Below the pieces are notes generated by a model that saw nothing but the letters and a program-made list of their open reading frames with translations, did no database searches and had not been told where the DNA came from. From positions 69,722,612 to 69,786,611 of the forward strand of contig CM067084.1 of assembly GCA_034008185.1 (NCBI GenBank): a stretch of 64,000 nt of DNA, in the 5' to 3' direction. Both the position numbers and the translations under genes were made by a program. The DNA is from Gorsachius magnificus (taxonomy: Eukaryota > Chordata > Aves > Pelecaniformes > Ardeidae). This document shows positions 26,601-37,073 of the stretch, one piece after another (within the stretch, counting starts at the first letter, position 1; the number at the start of each line of letters is the position of its first letter).

Positions 26601-26943
26601 TCTGGAAGAAGATGCAGAAAAAGAAGGGCATTATTATGGAAAATCGGAGCTTGAATCTGGAAAATTCCTTCCCAGATTAAAAAAGTCTGGAATGGAGAAG
26701 AGTGCACAAACATCATTGGATTCCCAAGAAGAGTCGGCTGGGATGTTGCCAGCAGGAAACCAAGATCCCTGTTTAGAATGCAGTATGAAAGAATCTCTAG
26801 ATGGGAGGGCGATGGAGAGCTCTAAAGTAAACTGCAGAATAGTGGAGCCACGTGAGGAGACTAGCAGGTTTTGCAGTTGTAAAGCAGGGTGCCATTTCCC
26901 CACGTACGAGGATAATCCTGTTTCTTCAGGAGAGCTTGAAGAG
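23646..26943 (+). CDS. KIAA0232: KIAA0232 large central exon (3298 nt)
   Basis: This single 3.3-kb exon encodes about 1099 residues, from YYEAFPPLSEKPVCLQEIMT to the Glu-Glu before the donor GTATGT at 26944. The first base completes the Met codon of the preceding exon, so the ATG at 23620 lies in the intron and is not the start. Without splicing the frame would run on to a stop at 27007. The protein closely matches human KIAA0232 (about 1395 residues, function unknown). It is largely acidic, Ser-rich and probably disordered. Two polyserine stretches (roughly residues 17-24 and 157-163 of the exon product) flank a basic region (KVRHKTREVRNKKGRNGQ) that could be a nuclear localisation signal. 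Later come conserved blocks such as LSELTHFYEVDIDQSMLDPG and RISPRTHFRPISASELSPGG. I see no catalytic domain, signal peptide or membrane segment. Overlapping frames on either strand are shadows. Confidence 0.97.
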
Positions 26944-27059
26944 GTATGTGGCTATGTAAAATTATGGAAATTGCAGCTGGCAGCTGATAACCAGCAATTT
27001 GTCATGTGACAGTTCAATTTAAATGTTTGTAATTGTATAGTTCTCCTAGAAAAACAGAG

Positions 27060-27305
27060 TTTTGTAGAAACACTGGAGGTTCTATCTGAACATAAGGAAA
27101 AACTTTTTGACTGTAAGGGTGACCTAGCACTGGCACAGGTTGCCCAAGAAGGTTGTGGAGTCTCCATCCTTGGAGATATTCAAAAGACATCTGGATGTGG
27201 TTCTGGGCTACCTTCTGTAGGTGGCTCAGCTTGAGCAGGGGAAGTTGGACATGATGACCTCCAGAGTTCCCTTTGAACCTCAGTCATTCTGTGATTCTGT
27301 GAAAA
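27060..27305 (+). mobile_element. CR1 LINE 3' fragment
   Basis: The fragment carries the typical CR1 3' region: a degraded GGTTGCCCAAGAAGGTTGTG motif, then CTTGGAGATATTCAAAAG, GATGACCTCCAGAG, and the tail CATTCTGTGATTCTGTG. The orientation is +. It starts about 115 bp after the donor of the 3.3-kb exon and is moderately diverged. Confidence 0.92.
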
Positions 27306-27845
27306 ATGAACCATCTTCAGGCATTATGGTGTCATCTTGCACACCTTTAGGAATATATGCATGTGTACACTCATGTGACTTTAAAATCTGTTTACCTTAG
27401 GTTTTCAGCTTATCTGATTTACATATAATATGTTAAAATGTGCATAAAGTTTGAGTAATGAAATATTACTGATTTTGATTCAAACCTATTTTAAAATTTT
27501 GAAGAGGAAGATCTGAATTTGCTCTTTGCCATATGTATTATAGTTACTTCCACGTAGAAGAATTTGGAATTGAATTATTGGATGTAAACTTCAGGAAAGA
27601 AAGGTTTGTAAAAAGGATACTAAAATGCTCTCTCATCAGTGTAGTCACAAAAAGAAATAAAACACGGATGCAAAATATCCATCCCTACCACTGCTAGGAG
27701 GCCTAACTATAACTACAGGTTAAGCTTTCTTTCAGGTCATTGTAGCCATAGGTTAAGTAATGATCAAGAGCAAAAATCCCTTCTAGCCAAAACCACCCAA
27801 ATTCTTCTTGCTGTGAGCTCCCTCTGCTCTTGAGAAGAAATATTT

Positions 27846-28325
27846 GACCAGCAAAATGAAGGTCCTTGAATGCATCCAGAGGAGGGGCACAAAGCTGGTG
27901 ACAGGGCTGGAAGGCATGTCCTGTGAGGAGCAGCCAAGGACTTTGGGCTTGTCTGGTTTGGAGAAGAGGAGGCTGAGGGGCAACTTCATTGCTCTCTACA
28001 GCTTCCTGAGGAGGGGATGTGGAGAGGGAGGTGCTGAGCTTTTCTCCCTGAATCCAGTGACAGGACACATGGTTCAAAGCTGCACCAGGGAAGGTTCAGA
28101 CTGGACATGAGGAAGCATTTCTTTACCGAGAGGGTGGTCAAACACTGGAACAGACTTCCTAGAGAGGTGGTCGATGCCCCAGTCCTGTCAGTATTTAAGA
28201 GGCATTTGGACAATGCCCTTAACAACATGCTTTAACTTTTGGTCCGCCCTGAAGTGGTCAGGCAGTTGGACCAGATGGTCATTGTAGATCCCTCCCGACT
28301 GAAGTAATCTATTCTATTCTAAAAT
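27846..28325 (+). mobile_element. CR1 LINE 3' fragment with ATTCT tail
   Basis: About 480 bp in + orientation. It includes the end of the reverse-transcriptase frame in degraded form (LECIQRRGTKLVTGLEGM, then a stretch reading [16 protein letters not shown]) and the 3' UTR segment with ACACTGGAACAGACTTCCTA. It ends in a TATTCTATTCT tail. The coding remnant is interrupted, so it cannot move by itself. Confidence 0.92.
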
Positions 28326-30319
28326 AATTTAGTTGTGCAGCCAGCACTGAGATGTTGTCTGGATAGTTATAAGCTGCATCTTACATTTTCTTTTCCTCTT
28401 CAGCCTCCTCTTCCACATACTCAGCAGTTGTAGTATTGACATTACGAGGGAATCTTTTTCATTTTCAACTGAAGAGTTGATCCAGCTTGTGTTGTGCAAT
28501 TATATAGTCCTCAATTACAAGTTTGAAACACTAATTCATGCATGGGAAAGCTAACCTTTTTCTTGCTAAAACTAAAGCTTACCTTTTTGTTGGACAAAAT
28601 CAGAGTTCCTTATTTTCCTTCTTCCTCATTTGTTTCTTCTTATCCTCCTTTAAATTAATGGCTGTTGCAGCTTCTTTTCCCAGTGTCAGTAAGTTGATGT
28701 CTGCTGCTTGCAAAAGAGAATAAACTTTGTGACTTTTCCAGACTCTTTCTAAACATCTTGGTTCCTGCTGCTCTGTTAACTGTGACGAAGTGGCTCAAAA
28801 TGTTTTCTGGAGTCTGGGAAGTTTGTAGGTTTGTGCCAGACCTTGCAAAAAGAGCCACAAAAAAAATGAATAAACTTAGACTGTAAGTCAGAACAGATTC
28901 TGGAATTAGCAGGAGAATCTTAACTTCATCAGGCAGTAGGACATAATGAATGAACAAATGGTGTAATACAGTTATTTGTGACAGCAAGAGTCTAAAGTTC
29001 CTTTCAGCCCTTTTCAGATCTCCTTTATATGGATGCTTAGTGCTCCATGAGGATGTTTATCCTCATCTTTGCTTTAACCACTTACCCATTCAAGAAAGTA
29101 GTAAGTGTCTGGTGTAAGATAAGTTTATAGTGGTTCCACAGGGAGGTAGCTGTGAGGTTGAAAAAAACCTTTGGTACTGAATGGTGCTCAAAAAGCTCTG
29201 GTATTTATTTTCTTTAAGTTCCTTAGTGCAAGGGGAAAACTACCTGCTTCCCTTGCTCAGGTTGCATGATTTTTTAGGCATTTTCATAGCTTCAAAATTA
29301 TAAGCCACTGAGAAGTACAAAGGGCCAACAACCGTCTCGGCAGTCTAGACTCCAATTTGGTTTGCAATTAAGCTCTTCCTAGGGGGCTCAAGCAGCCTGA
29401 CTACAACCTAAACTCAGAAAGACTGGGTTAACCAGCCCTCCTGTATCTAGCATGTCTCAAGAGGATGCGTGCACACTCTGGGCTTTTCTAAGAGCCATTA
29501 GTCTGCATCTGAAGATGATAGGCTTTTTGCCTTGAGAACATTCATCTAATTTTATTATTGTAGTTAAGTCTATCTGTAAAAGAAGAGGTTTTTTAAGCAT
29601 TAAAACCCATTTCAATATGTTGGTTATGAAGTAAACTTTAATCAGTAATGATGATGACTATATCGTGTGCAAGAAGGGTGCAAATGTCATGCAAGTATGT
29701 CCTCTGTGTGAGAACTGTTTTCTTTTTAAGAGTGATACCTATTTTCATGAGCAGTAAACAAAATCAATGTAAAATACCTAGAAGTGGAACAGTTTAGGAA
29801 AAGCATTCTTCCTAGACACCCCACAGATACATGCATGGAAAAAAGAGTTTTAACTTGAGCAGAGGCAATGGAATTGATGGATTAGTGCAGCTCAATATTT
29901 GTAAAGGATTTTTTAAAAATGAAACTTTTGTGCTTCTTTTTACTGATGTAGGATAAAAATTAAAGTTATTGTTTAACTCGCTGCTATCTAACAAAAAGTT
30001 TGAGTTGTGTTCCGAGGTACCTCCAATATTTTTTGCATAAATAATGGGTATGAAAATACTAATGTAGACCACAGTGTAATAGTAAGACATTCTGGTTTGC
30101 ATCACATAAACTTGAATTATACATGTGCTGTGCAAACACAGATCTTTGAATACCTCCTATTTATAAGAATGTAGAAGAATCTGGCTCAGTTTCCTCCCTC
30201 TTACCTTCTATATTAGAACACTTCTAGACTTGTAGCATATTTTGCAGAAGGAATTTGCTGATAGCTCCCGCAGAAGCTCTTTAAGAGTGAATGATAATTA
30301 TATACCTAGCCTTAAAATT

Positions 30320-30420
30320 AAAAAAACCCAAACAAACAAAATAAAAAAAAATCCCAAACACCACCACCCCCAACCAACCCCCCCCCCCAGCCCCTCACCA
30401 CCACCATCCCCCACAAAAAG
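30320..30420. repeat. A/C-rich low-complexity tract
   Basis: This is purely A- and C-rich sequence: AAACAAACAAAATAAA-like units, then CCACCACCCC and an 11-nt C run at 30378-30388, then CACCACCACC. It is simple sequence, possibly the decayed tail of an old insertion. Confidence 0.85.
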
Positions 30421-32428
30421 TACCCACTGAAGTACAGTCCTTTTTCTTCCAAGTAAATGCTCTTACCATTTAGCTGTGGAGTCATGGGTAATTATAGAGT
30501 CTGGTCCAGTTAATGGTCTCTGAATATAACAACACTGAATCTCTTATCAACAAATTTTATATGGGCTCTGATCTACTAGGTGTGCCCTAAGAATTCTAAT
30601 ACTGTTGAGTCCTTGACGTAGATAAAGGGATTTGTGGGTTTTGTTGGAATCAGACGACTAAACTTTGGAGGTCTGAACACACCTAGGACAATGCATTTGT
30701 GGATGAGGAAATTTTAGTGGCAAAACCCGTGTTTATGGATCTCATGACTTAATTGGCCTGTTAGATTTGGTGAGGTAGTTTGCTTGACTGGAGTAATGCA
30801 ATGTAAGTATATGACTCCTTTAGGAAAGGCTGTCAAGAGAGGAAGGGAAGAGGGGTGCCTTACATATATTGGTTCTGAGGTCAATACATAAAAGGCAAAG
30901 TCATTTTCATCTTTTTAAAGAAGGAAAAGGAATTTGGGTATTACCAATGACCCTCTTAAATTTCCTAAATAAGTGTTTTAACCAGTAAATGGCATGGATG
31001 CACAAGAAAGTGAGAAAGTTTGTAAGTATTGATTTGGCAAAAAAGATTGCACACTCAAAATAACAGTAGCTTACTAGAGACAAGGGAGGTGATTAATTTT
31101 TCTGGTCTGGGGAGTAAAATACGTGTTTATGAAAGTCCCTGGTGGTATCAAACTCGGAAAGTCTGCAGTTACACTGGAAGACAGGGTTAGAATCAAAAGG
31201 TTGTTAAATTGGAGGAACGGTCTGAAAAATGAAATGCAATCCAGCAGGGACAAATACAAACTTCTCAAGAAAATAATAATCCTCTTCACATAGTGCGAGG
31301 AGTGACAGGCCAGGAAATGCTGTGAAACAGAAAGGCATCTTCAAGTAGATCATAAGCTGAGCATAAATCAGCAATGACACACTGCGAAAGACAGCATTGT
31401 GATAGATAAATAGGAAAGCCCTTCTGTAAGACAGCAGGTCGTGCTCCTCTGGAGCTGGAAAGCCTTCTGCTGGAGGACCAGGCTCAGCTCCCATTACCTT
31501 GTATCAAGAAAGATGTCCTGAGGAGAGCAACACAAAAATCACTACTTTTGAAAACGGAGTAAAGAAACAGGTTGTTTTATAAAGAGAGAAACTTGAAGAA
31601 GAGCCCAGCAGTTCTGCAGAAGCCATGTTCATAATTACAGGAGATAACGAAAAAACTCTGCTTGTCCTCTCGGTTCCGGTAAACACAAAGGATGTGGATG
31701 TGATGACCTTAAATCACAGCAAAGGAAGTTGAAGAAAAAGAATTCTAACCAGAAAATGAGCTTACTGTACAGGTGAATTATTTTTAGGGAAGCAGTGGAA
31801 ATTCTGTCTTGAAGAGATTTAGAGTAGGAATAGTGCATTATAGTTGATTCCAGCTTTGTGAAAGACTATAGAGACTAGATTATTTTACGGCGTCCTTTAC
31901 ACATATATTTTCAGTGAAATTTGAGAATTAGGTGACATCCAAATAGGTGTTAAGAATAAAGTCTAGACTCGGCTCCCTTTGTTCGTTTGTGACTAGCTGC
32001 TTGAGCCAGATGTTTTTTCCCTGGGTAGCTGATGAACTAAAATTAGGATATGATCTTCTGGAATGCAACTCAGTGGGTTCATTGCTGCTTTGACTTTGAA
32101 ATTATTCATGTGTTTCTTGTATTCTTTCTGCTAGTAGGGGGTTACAGAGCAGGTTCAAGGAAATTTGTACTTGCAGATTAATAAGGCTTTTTCTGTGGTT
32201 GGTTATGAAAGTGTCAGTTGTAACACTTCAGGAAATAACCAGATCATAATGAGGCTTTAGTGCTTATTCTGTTCAGATTCTGCAAAATTCTTGTCACTGC
32301 CTCGATCCTTGTAAGCATACATTCTGAAAGTGTAGAATTATTCAGTGTTGGTGTTTTCAAATTAGTATCTAAAGCCCAAATAGCCCATCCTGAAAGGCAT
32401 AACAATTTAGATGAAAAAAAAAAAAAAA

Positions 32429-32488
32429 GCTATTTAGATGGGTAGTTGTAAAATTTAATGAAAATTTTCATAAAATACTGGAAGTGCC
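32429..32488 (+). repeat. Direct repeat copy A (about 60 bp)
   Basis: The segment beginning GCTATTTAGATGGGTAG is about 80 percent identical by eye to 34807-34868 (beginning GCTGTTTAGATGGGTAG). Both share the order ATTTAAT, AAAxTTTTCATAA, then GGAAGT. It does not look like CR1. It may be an unnamed interspersed repeat or a local duplication. Confidence 0.6.
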
Positions 32489-32990
32489 CTTTTTTTCCAG
32501 GACCTTCAGGCAGACAGTCCTTAAAGCTATAGGTCCCTGCTCTGACAAGATGTTTTGCATAAATTTTGCTTGAAGAATAGAGTTCTAACCAGTGTTACTT
32601 TTCTAAATAGCAAATGACTAATCTGCCATATGAACTTGTTGTGGACTTTTGACTGTAACTGTAGGGAAAAACTTGTGATGGAAGCAAGGAAATCAGCAAA
32701 ATGATTGCTACCTCATACAAAAGTGTTAGTTAAGGAACAGCAAGAAAAATTGTATTAATACTTCCCCCTATGCAGATTGTTAGTAAAATAAGATTTAAAT
32801 TAAGCATATCCTGCACCAGTTCTTGGTGGAGAAAAAAAAGTGTTGCATATTCATAAATGCTCTCTAAGAAATTTACTTGAGGTTGCTAAATAAAACTGTC
32901 TGCTATTTTTTGCCAAGAAAGAAGAAAGTAATTTCTTAATGAACTGTTTTGTATGAGCAATCAAGCTCTTACCTGAGGAGAAATATTTAT

Positions 32991-32996
<6 letters not shown>

Positions 32997-33030
<34 letters not shown>
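32997..33030. repeat. (TA)n microsatellite
   Basis: About 17 uninterrupted TA units within an AT-rich intron segment. Likely length-polymorphic. Confidence 0.95.
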
Positions 33031-33033
<3 letters not shown>

Positions 33034-34806
33034 TAACAAAAAAATACTTTGGTGTGTGTGTTTTTTTTAATATATCAACACCATCTTGCCTTTTAAACCC
33101 CACCCCTCTGCCCCCTCCAGATTTCTCCTACTTTTTGTTCCTTGTTTTTTCCATCTGCGCATTTATCATTCAGGTAATAAAACCTCGACAGTACCAGGTT
33201 TATCATTTTATTATATGAATGGGTTGTCTCTTTTTTCTTGAATTCTGCTTTCATACTTCTAGACCTGGTCTTTCCCAACTTTGGTAGTCACTGTTTCCTC
33301 ACCTGCCTAAATGCTCCCATCAAAGATACTCCTCAAAGTTGGCTTAGTGTCCTGTCATACAGAAGCTACAGTTAAGTTTAATCTGATGTCAGCAAACCAA
33401 CAGTACCACTCAAATGTGCTGTTTATCCAGCTGCCTGCTGGTCACAGTTGAAAACCGTGCTGTTGGATTTGTCCCTTGCTGTAGTGAGCGTGGAACAGGT
33501 TACATGAACAAAAGAGTAAAATGTTCCTCCTGGGCTTTCATTCTGGTAGGCCCAGCTCCGCAGTCTGAAGTGTGTTCGCCAAAGCAGCTTGTCCTTGTCC
33601 CCAGGTCAATATAATCTGATATTCTGCTGCATTCTGGCAATGCAGCTTCATCCGCTAGTGAATTACGTATTGCTGTCCATAACAGCCTCGTGAAGAAAGC
33701 AGAAATACGCTAAAACTGTGTAGAACCGTAGTCTCCTCGGCCGCTTTATTTCAAATCTGTGTGTGAGTGGAAGAGGTGAGGGAAAATCTTGTCAGCTGTA
33801 GGAAATGGCGTTCACAGTTTGGGAAACAATCTTTCACTTCTCCGCTTGTTTTCCCTTTTTTTCAATTGTATCCGTAACAAAACTATGCTATTCCATCAAA
33901 AATGCTGTTTAAAATGGTTGTTATCCACCTAAGCTTACAAAATCTCTCATTCATGTTAGCTACTTTACTCCAGCTAGATTACAGAGTCGTTTCTCTGTAA
34001 TTTGATCTTTGAAGCAGCACTAGCATTTTTAGTGGAAAAAAACTAATACTTGCTTTAATTCCTTTAGAAAGTGTTTGTACTGGTGTTTGCAGAGAATGTT
34101 CGTTATTTTGTATACCAGAGGTTTCAGTTGAGATTTTGGATAAAAGACCTAAGTGGATGGCCCTGCTGTTCTATGAAGTTCTTAGGAAGGTTCATTTGAG
34201 AAAACAGACATAAAGTGATGTTGGAAGGAACAGATGTGAGCTAGATGCCAATGAAAAACATAAAAATGCCATTTAAAGGGTTTGAAATTATTTAACTCTT
34301 TCAAATTCTTACACAAACAGTAGCAAACATTAAAATTACTTCTTTTTTCATCTGTTGGTTTAACTCTCAGTAGGGGACAGATGAGAGGGTGACAGAAGCA
34401 GAACTGAAGCTTTTGGGTTTGTGTCTAACTGCACAATTCTGACCTGAATCTACTGAAAATTCATAGACAATTGTGACTGAAATCTGGCAGGATTTGGGGG
34501 GAGGAGAATCTTTCTTACCCTAGTGTTTGTGCTAATGAATGCTGAAGTCCTTAAGGGATTTTACGTATCCTCAACCACAAGCTCTGAGAGAAGCCTCAGT
34601 TACCGTACATCTAGCTGTAAAGCAAGAAGGGAAACCCAGCAGTCGTCTCTCCCACCTGCAGCAAGACTGGAGTGCAGCAGCGTTGCAGTTGGTTTTGCCT
34701 TGTTGTCTTTGAACTGTAATAAGAATAAAGTAAAATAGATAGGAATAGTTTCAGAGAGGAAGGACTTCCACTTGCAATTTCTAATACTGGTACAATTGAG
34801 AATAAT

Positions 34807-34868
34807 GCTGTTTAGATGGGTAGCTGGGAAATTTAATTAAAACTTTTCATAACATACGGGAAGTACAT
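34807..34868 (+). repeat. Direct repeat copy B (about 60 bp)
   Basis: This is the partner of 32429-32488, in the same orientation and 2.4 kb downstream. Similarity fades outside this core on both sides. The family is unknown. Confidence 0.6.
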
Positions 34869-35715
34869 GTATGTGTTGAGAGGAGAAGGTGGCAAAAATT
34901 GAAAATGCATTTTTTAAAGGGAAAGAAGAGGAAGGTAGAGTCATGGGCCTCTTCTGGCATTGGTATTTCTTATTTGTTAATTAAGGGTACTTCTTTAATT
35001 TTCAGAAATTTTGATGATGGCAGGCTGTACAATTGTAGTAAACACCTAAGCAACTGTAGGAGAAAATGGTTTTCTTCAGTGAATGTATAAAATGGACATC
35101 AGCTCGGGTCCCCCATCACCTCCCAAGCAAAACCCCCAAAAGGCTTTAGCATGGATAGCAGGTCTTTACATCCGTCGTTTTTCTTTACACGTCTGACCTT
35201 AATGCTGCTTTAGAAACGGCGCAGCCATTCCAGAAGGGTCAGCGTGGGGGCAGGAGGGCCAGGTCTGCGCTCCCACTGAAGCTCTGCGGGGCCACTTGGT
35301 GTGCGGCCGGACGTCTCTCTGGCTTCCTCCATCTCGGCTGGTGTCGAGGCAGTGACGGAAGGACACGGGGGCTGAGCCAGCGTCATTTCAGTCACGGAGC
35401 CGTCCTGAGGCAGATTCGTAGGCTCTGATGGTGACTTAGCCCAGGAAGCAAGGCTGCCGTAGTGTGTTACGCCCTGCCAGGCTCAAGCTGGCTTTGCTTG
35501 TAACCTGTTGTGGTTCATCCAGCTTGTCACACGTGCAGATGCAAGTGCAGGTGTGACACCAGCGATGTGGGAAACTTTGAAGTCAGTAAAGCATTGTGTC
35601 TGTGGAGTTTAGATGCCTTTATCTGTAGCCAGCAGCAGAGTGAGGCTTCCATGATTGAGTTTATTTGTAAATGTACGTATTTCTTATGCAGTTCTGCATC
35701 AAATACCCTTGAGCC

Positions 35716-35748
35716 TTTTTTTTTTTTTTTTTTTTTTTAAAAAAAAAA
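35716..35748. repeat. T23-A10 homopolymer junction
   Basis: A run of 23 T is followed directly by 10 A, in intron sequence. The palindromic A/T block could be a composite of two homopolymer expansions. Confidence 0.9.
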
Positions 35749-36991
35749 CTATGGCTTAACTTTCTAAGAACTCCCTTTTCTGGAGTTGGGGTTTGAGCTC
35801 TTGGAGGGTGGTTCCAAAAGACTATTCCTAGGTCTTAGGGAGCAGAACCCAGCATGGATAATTTCAGTATGCATTATAGCAGAATTTCACAGGGAAAAAA
35901 GTTTAATCTGCAGATGCTTCAGAATACAGCACTCTTGAGCTGCTTCTTTGGTCTAAGAGGGATTTCTCTTTATTAAGTAATAAGTGTTTGTAAGTTTAGG
36001 TTCTATAGGTTTGTAGTTCTACAAAAGAGGAACAAATGAGACTTATTAATTTTCCATGCTTAAATATCCTCAGTTTTACAGAGGAGGAACCTGGGTAGAA
36101 ACTCAGTGTTGACCCTCATTCGTTAATGCTTTTTAGAAGCTAGTTGCACCGTAGTTTGTTTTTGAATTGTTCTATCTAGTATCTTTAGGGGACGTTAAAA
36201 GCTGGCATCGTCTTTTGAAGGTTAATGGGGTTACCACAGATGCAGTCATAAGACTAGGGACATGTCTGTTGTGACAAGCCTTTGGTATTTCAGCCACGTC
36301 CATTCATTTTACAAGGAAAGGGCTGTGGTAATTTAAATTGGCATTAAGGTATGGGGAGCGATGGCGGTGTATTTAGGCATTTTTAGTGAGCAGATTGAGA
36401 TTATTTTTAGCATAAGGATAGATTATTAATCATGTTCATAGCCAGTGTTTGCTTATAACCAGTTTTTCCTCATGTTGACACGTTGATTCTCTAGTTTAAT
36501 TTTATGTTATCCCATTGATGGTAATGGTACTGCTAATTCACCCTTCCAGACTTTAAATGTTAACTTTTGCTGCTTTTTGTTTGCTTTCTTTTCTGTTTTG
36601 TCTTACACTGAACTATTTGTCATGTTGACTAATGTTGTTTTGCTGTAGTTTCATCTCTTGGGTAGCTATCTGTTCTCTCAGATTTTTGTACTTAAATGTG
36701 TGCTTTGATTATACCGTGTAGAGCTGGCATTCATCCCTTTGTTGTGGATTTGTACAACTCTGTCAGCAAAGTATAAGCCCCTGCGTGGAGTTCATACGGA
36801 GTATGACTTCAGAAAATGGATGCTCCACCGTAGTTAGACAGTCCTTTCCCATGAGTATTAGAAATTGAATAGTTCTAGCAAATTGGTTGTAATACCAGAG
36901 TTTCCTCCTTTGCATGTAAGTATATTATTTTTGGCATAACGAAGCGTGATTATTGTCTAAACACTTTCCTATATTGAATGCTAATCTGCAG

Positions 36992-37073
36992 AGAATGAGT
37001 GGCAGCCAGGAAAAGCAGTGCTGGTGGGAAAAGGCGCTCTATTCTCCCCTTTTTCCTGCATCACAGTGTGAAG
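36992..37073 (+). CDS. KIAA0232: KIAA0232 coding exon (RMSGSQEKQCWWEK...ASQCE)
   Basis: The encoded peptide RMSGSQEKQCWWEKALYSPL, then FPASQCE, matches the C-terminal part of human KIAA0232 as I recall it. The donor is GTAAGA at 37074, phase 1. The homologous reading extends nine codons further upstream (FPILNANLQ, 36965-36991), and the human protein has FPVLNTDIQ there. In this sequence the bases before TTT at 36965 are AC rather than AG, and no in-frame AG lies nearby upstream. The nearest usable in-frame acceptor is the CAG ending at 36991. I therefore place the exon start at 36992. If a non-canonical acceptor is used, the start is 36965. Confidence 0.85.

Larger units (their letters stand above)
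26944..36991 (+). other. KIAA0232 intron, 10 kb
   Basis: The intron runs from the donor GTATGT to the inferred acceptor CTGCAG at 36986-36991. It contains two + strand CR1 pieces (27060-27305, 27846-28325), an A/C-rich tract with an 11-nt C run (30320-30420), a TA microsatellite (32997-33030), a roughly 60-bp repeated segment (32429-32488 and 34807-34868), a GC-richer block (35170-35480), and a T23-A10 junction (35716-35748). Apart from these I see no gene. Confidence 0.75.

Noticed and set aside
31200..31860. Possible very old LINE remnant in the KIAA0232 intron
   Set aside because: A few phrases suggest a decayed reverse-transcriptase tail, but the match is too weak to call by eye.
36945..36964. 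AG at 36943-36944 as the acceptor for the KIAA0232 exon
   Set aside because: It would put the exon 20 nt out of register with the conserved frame.
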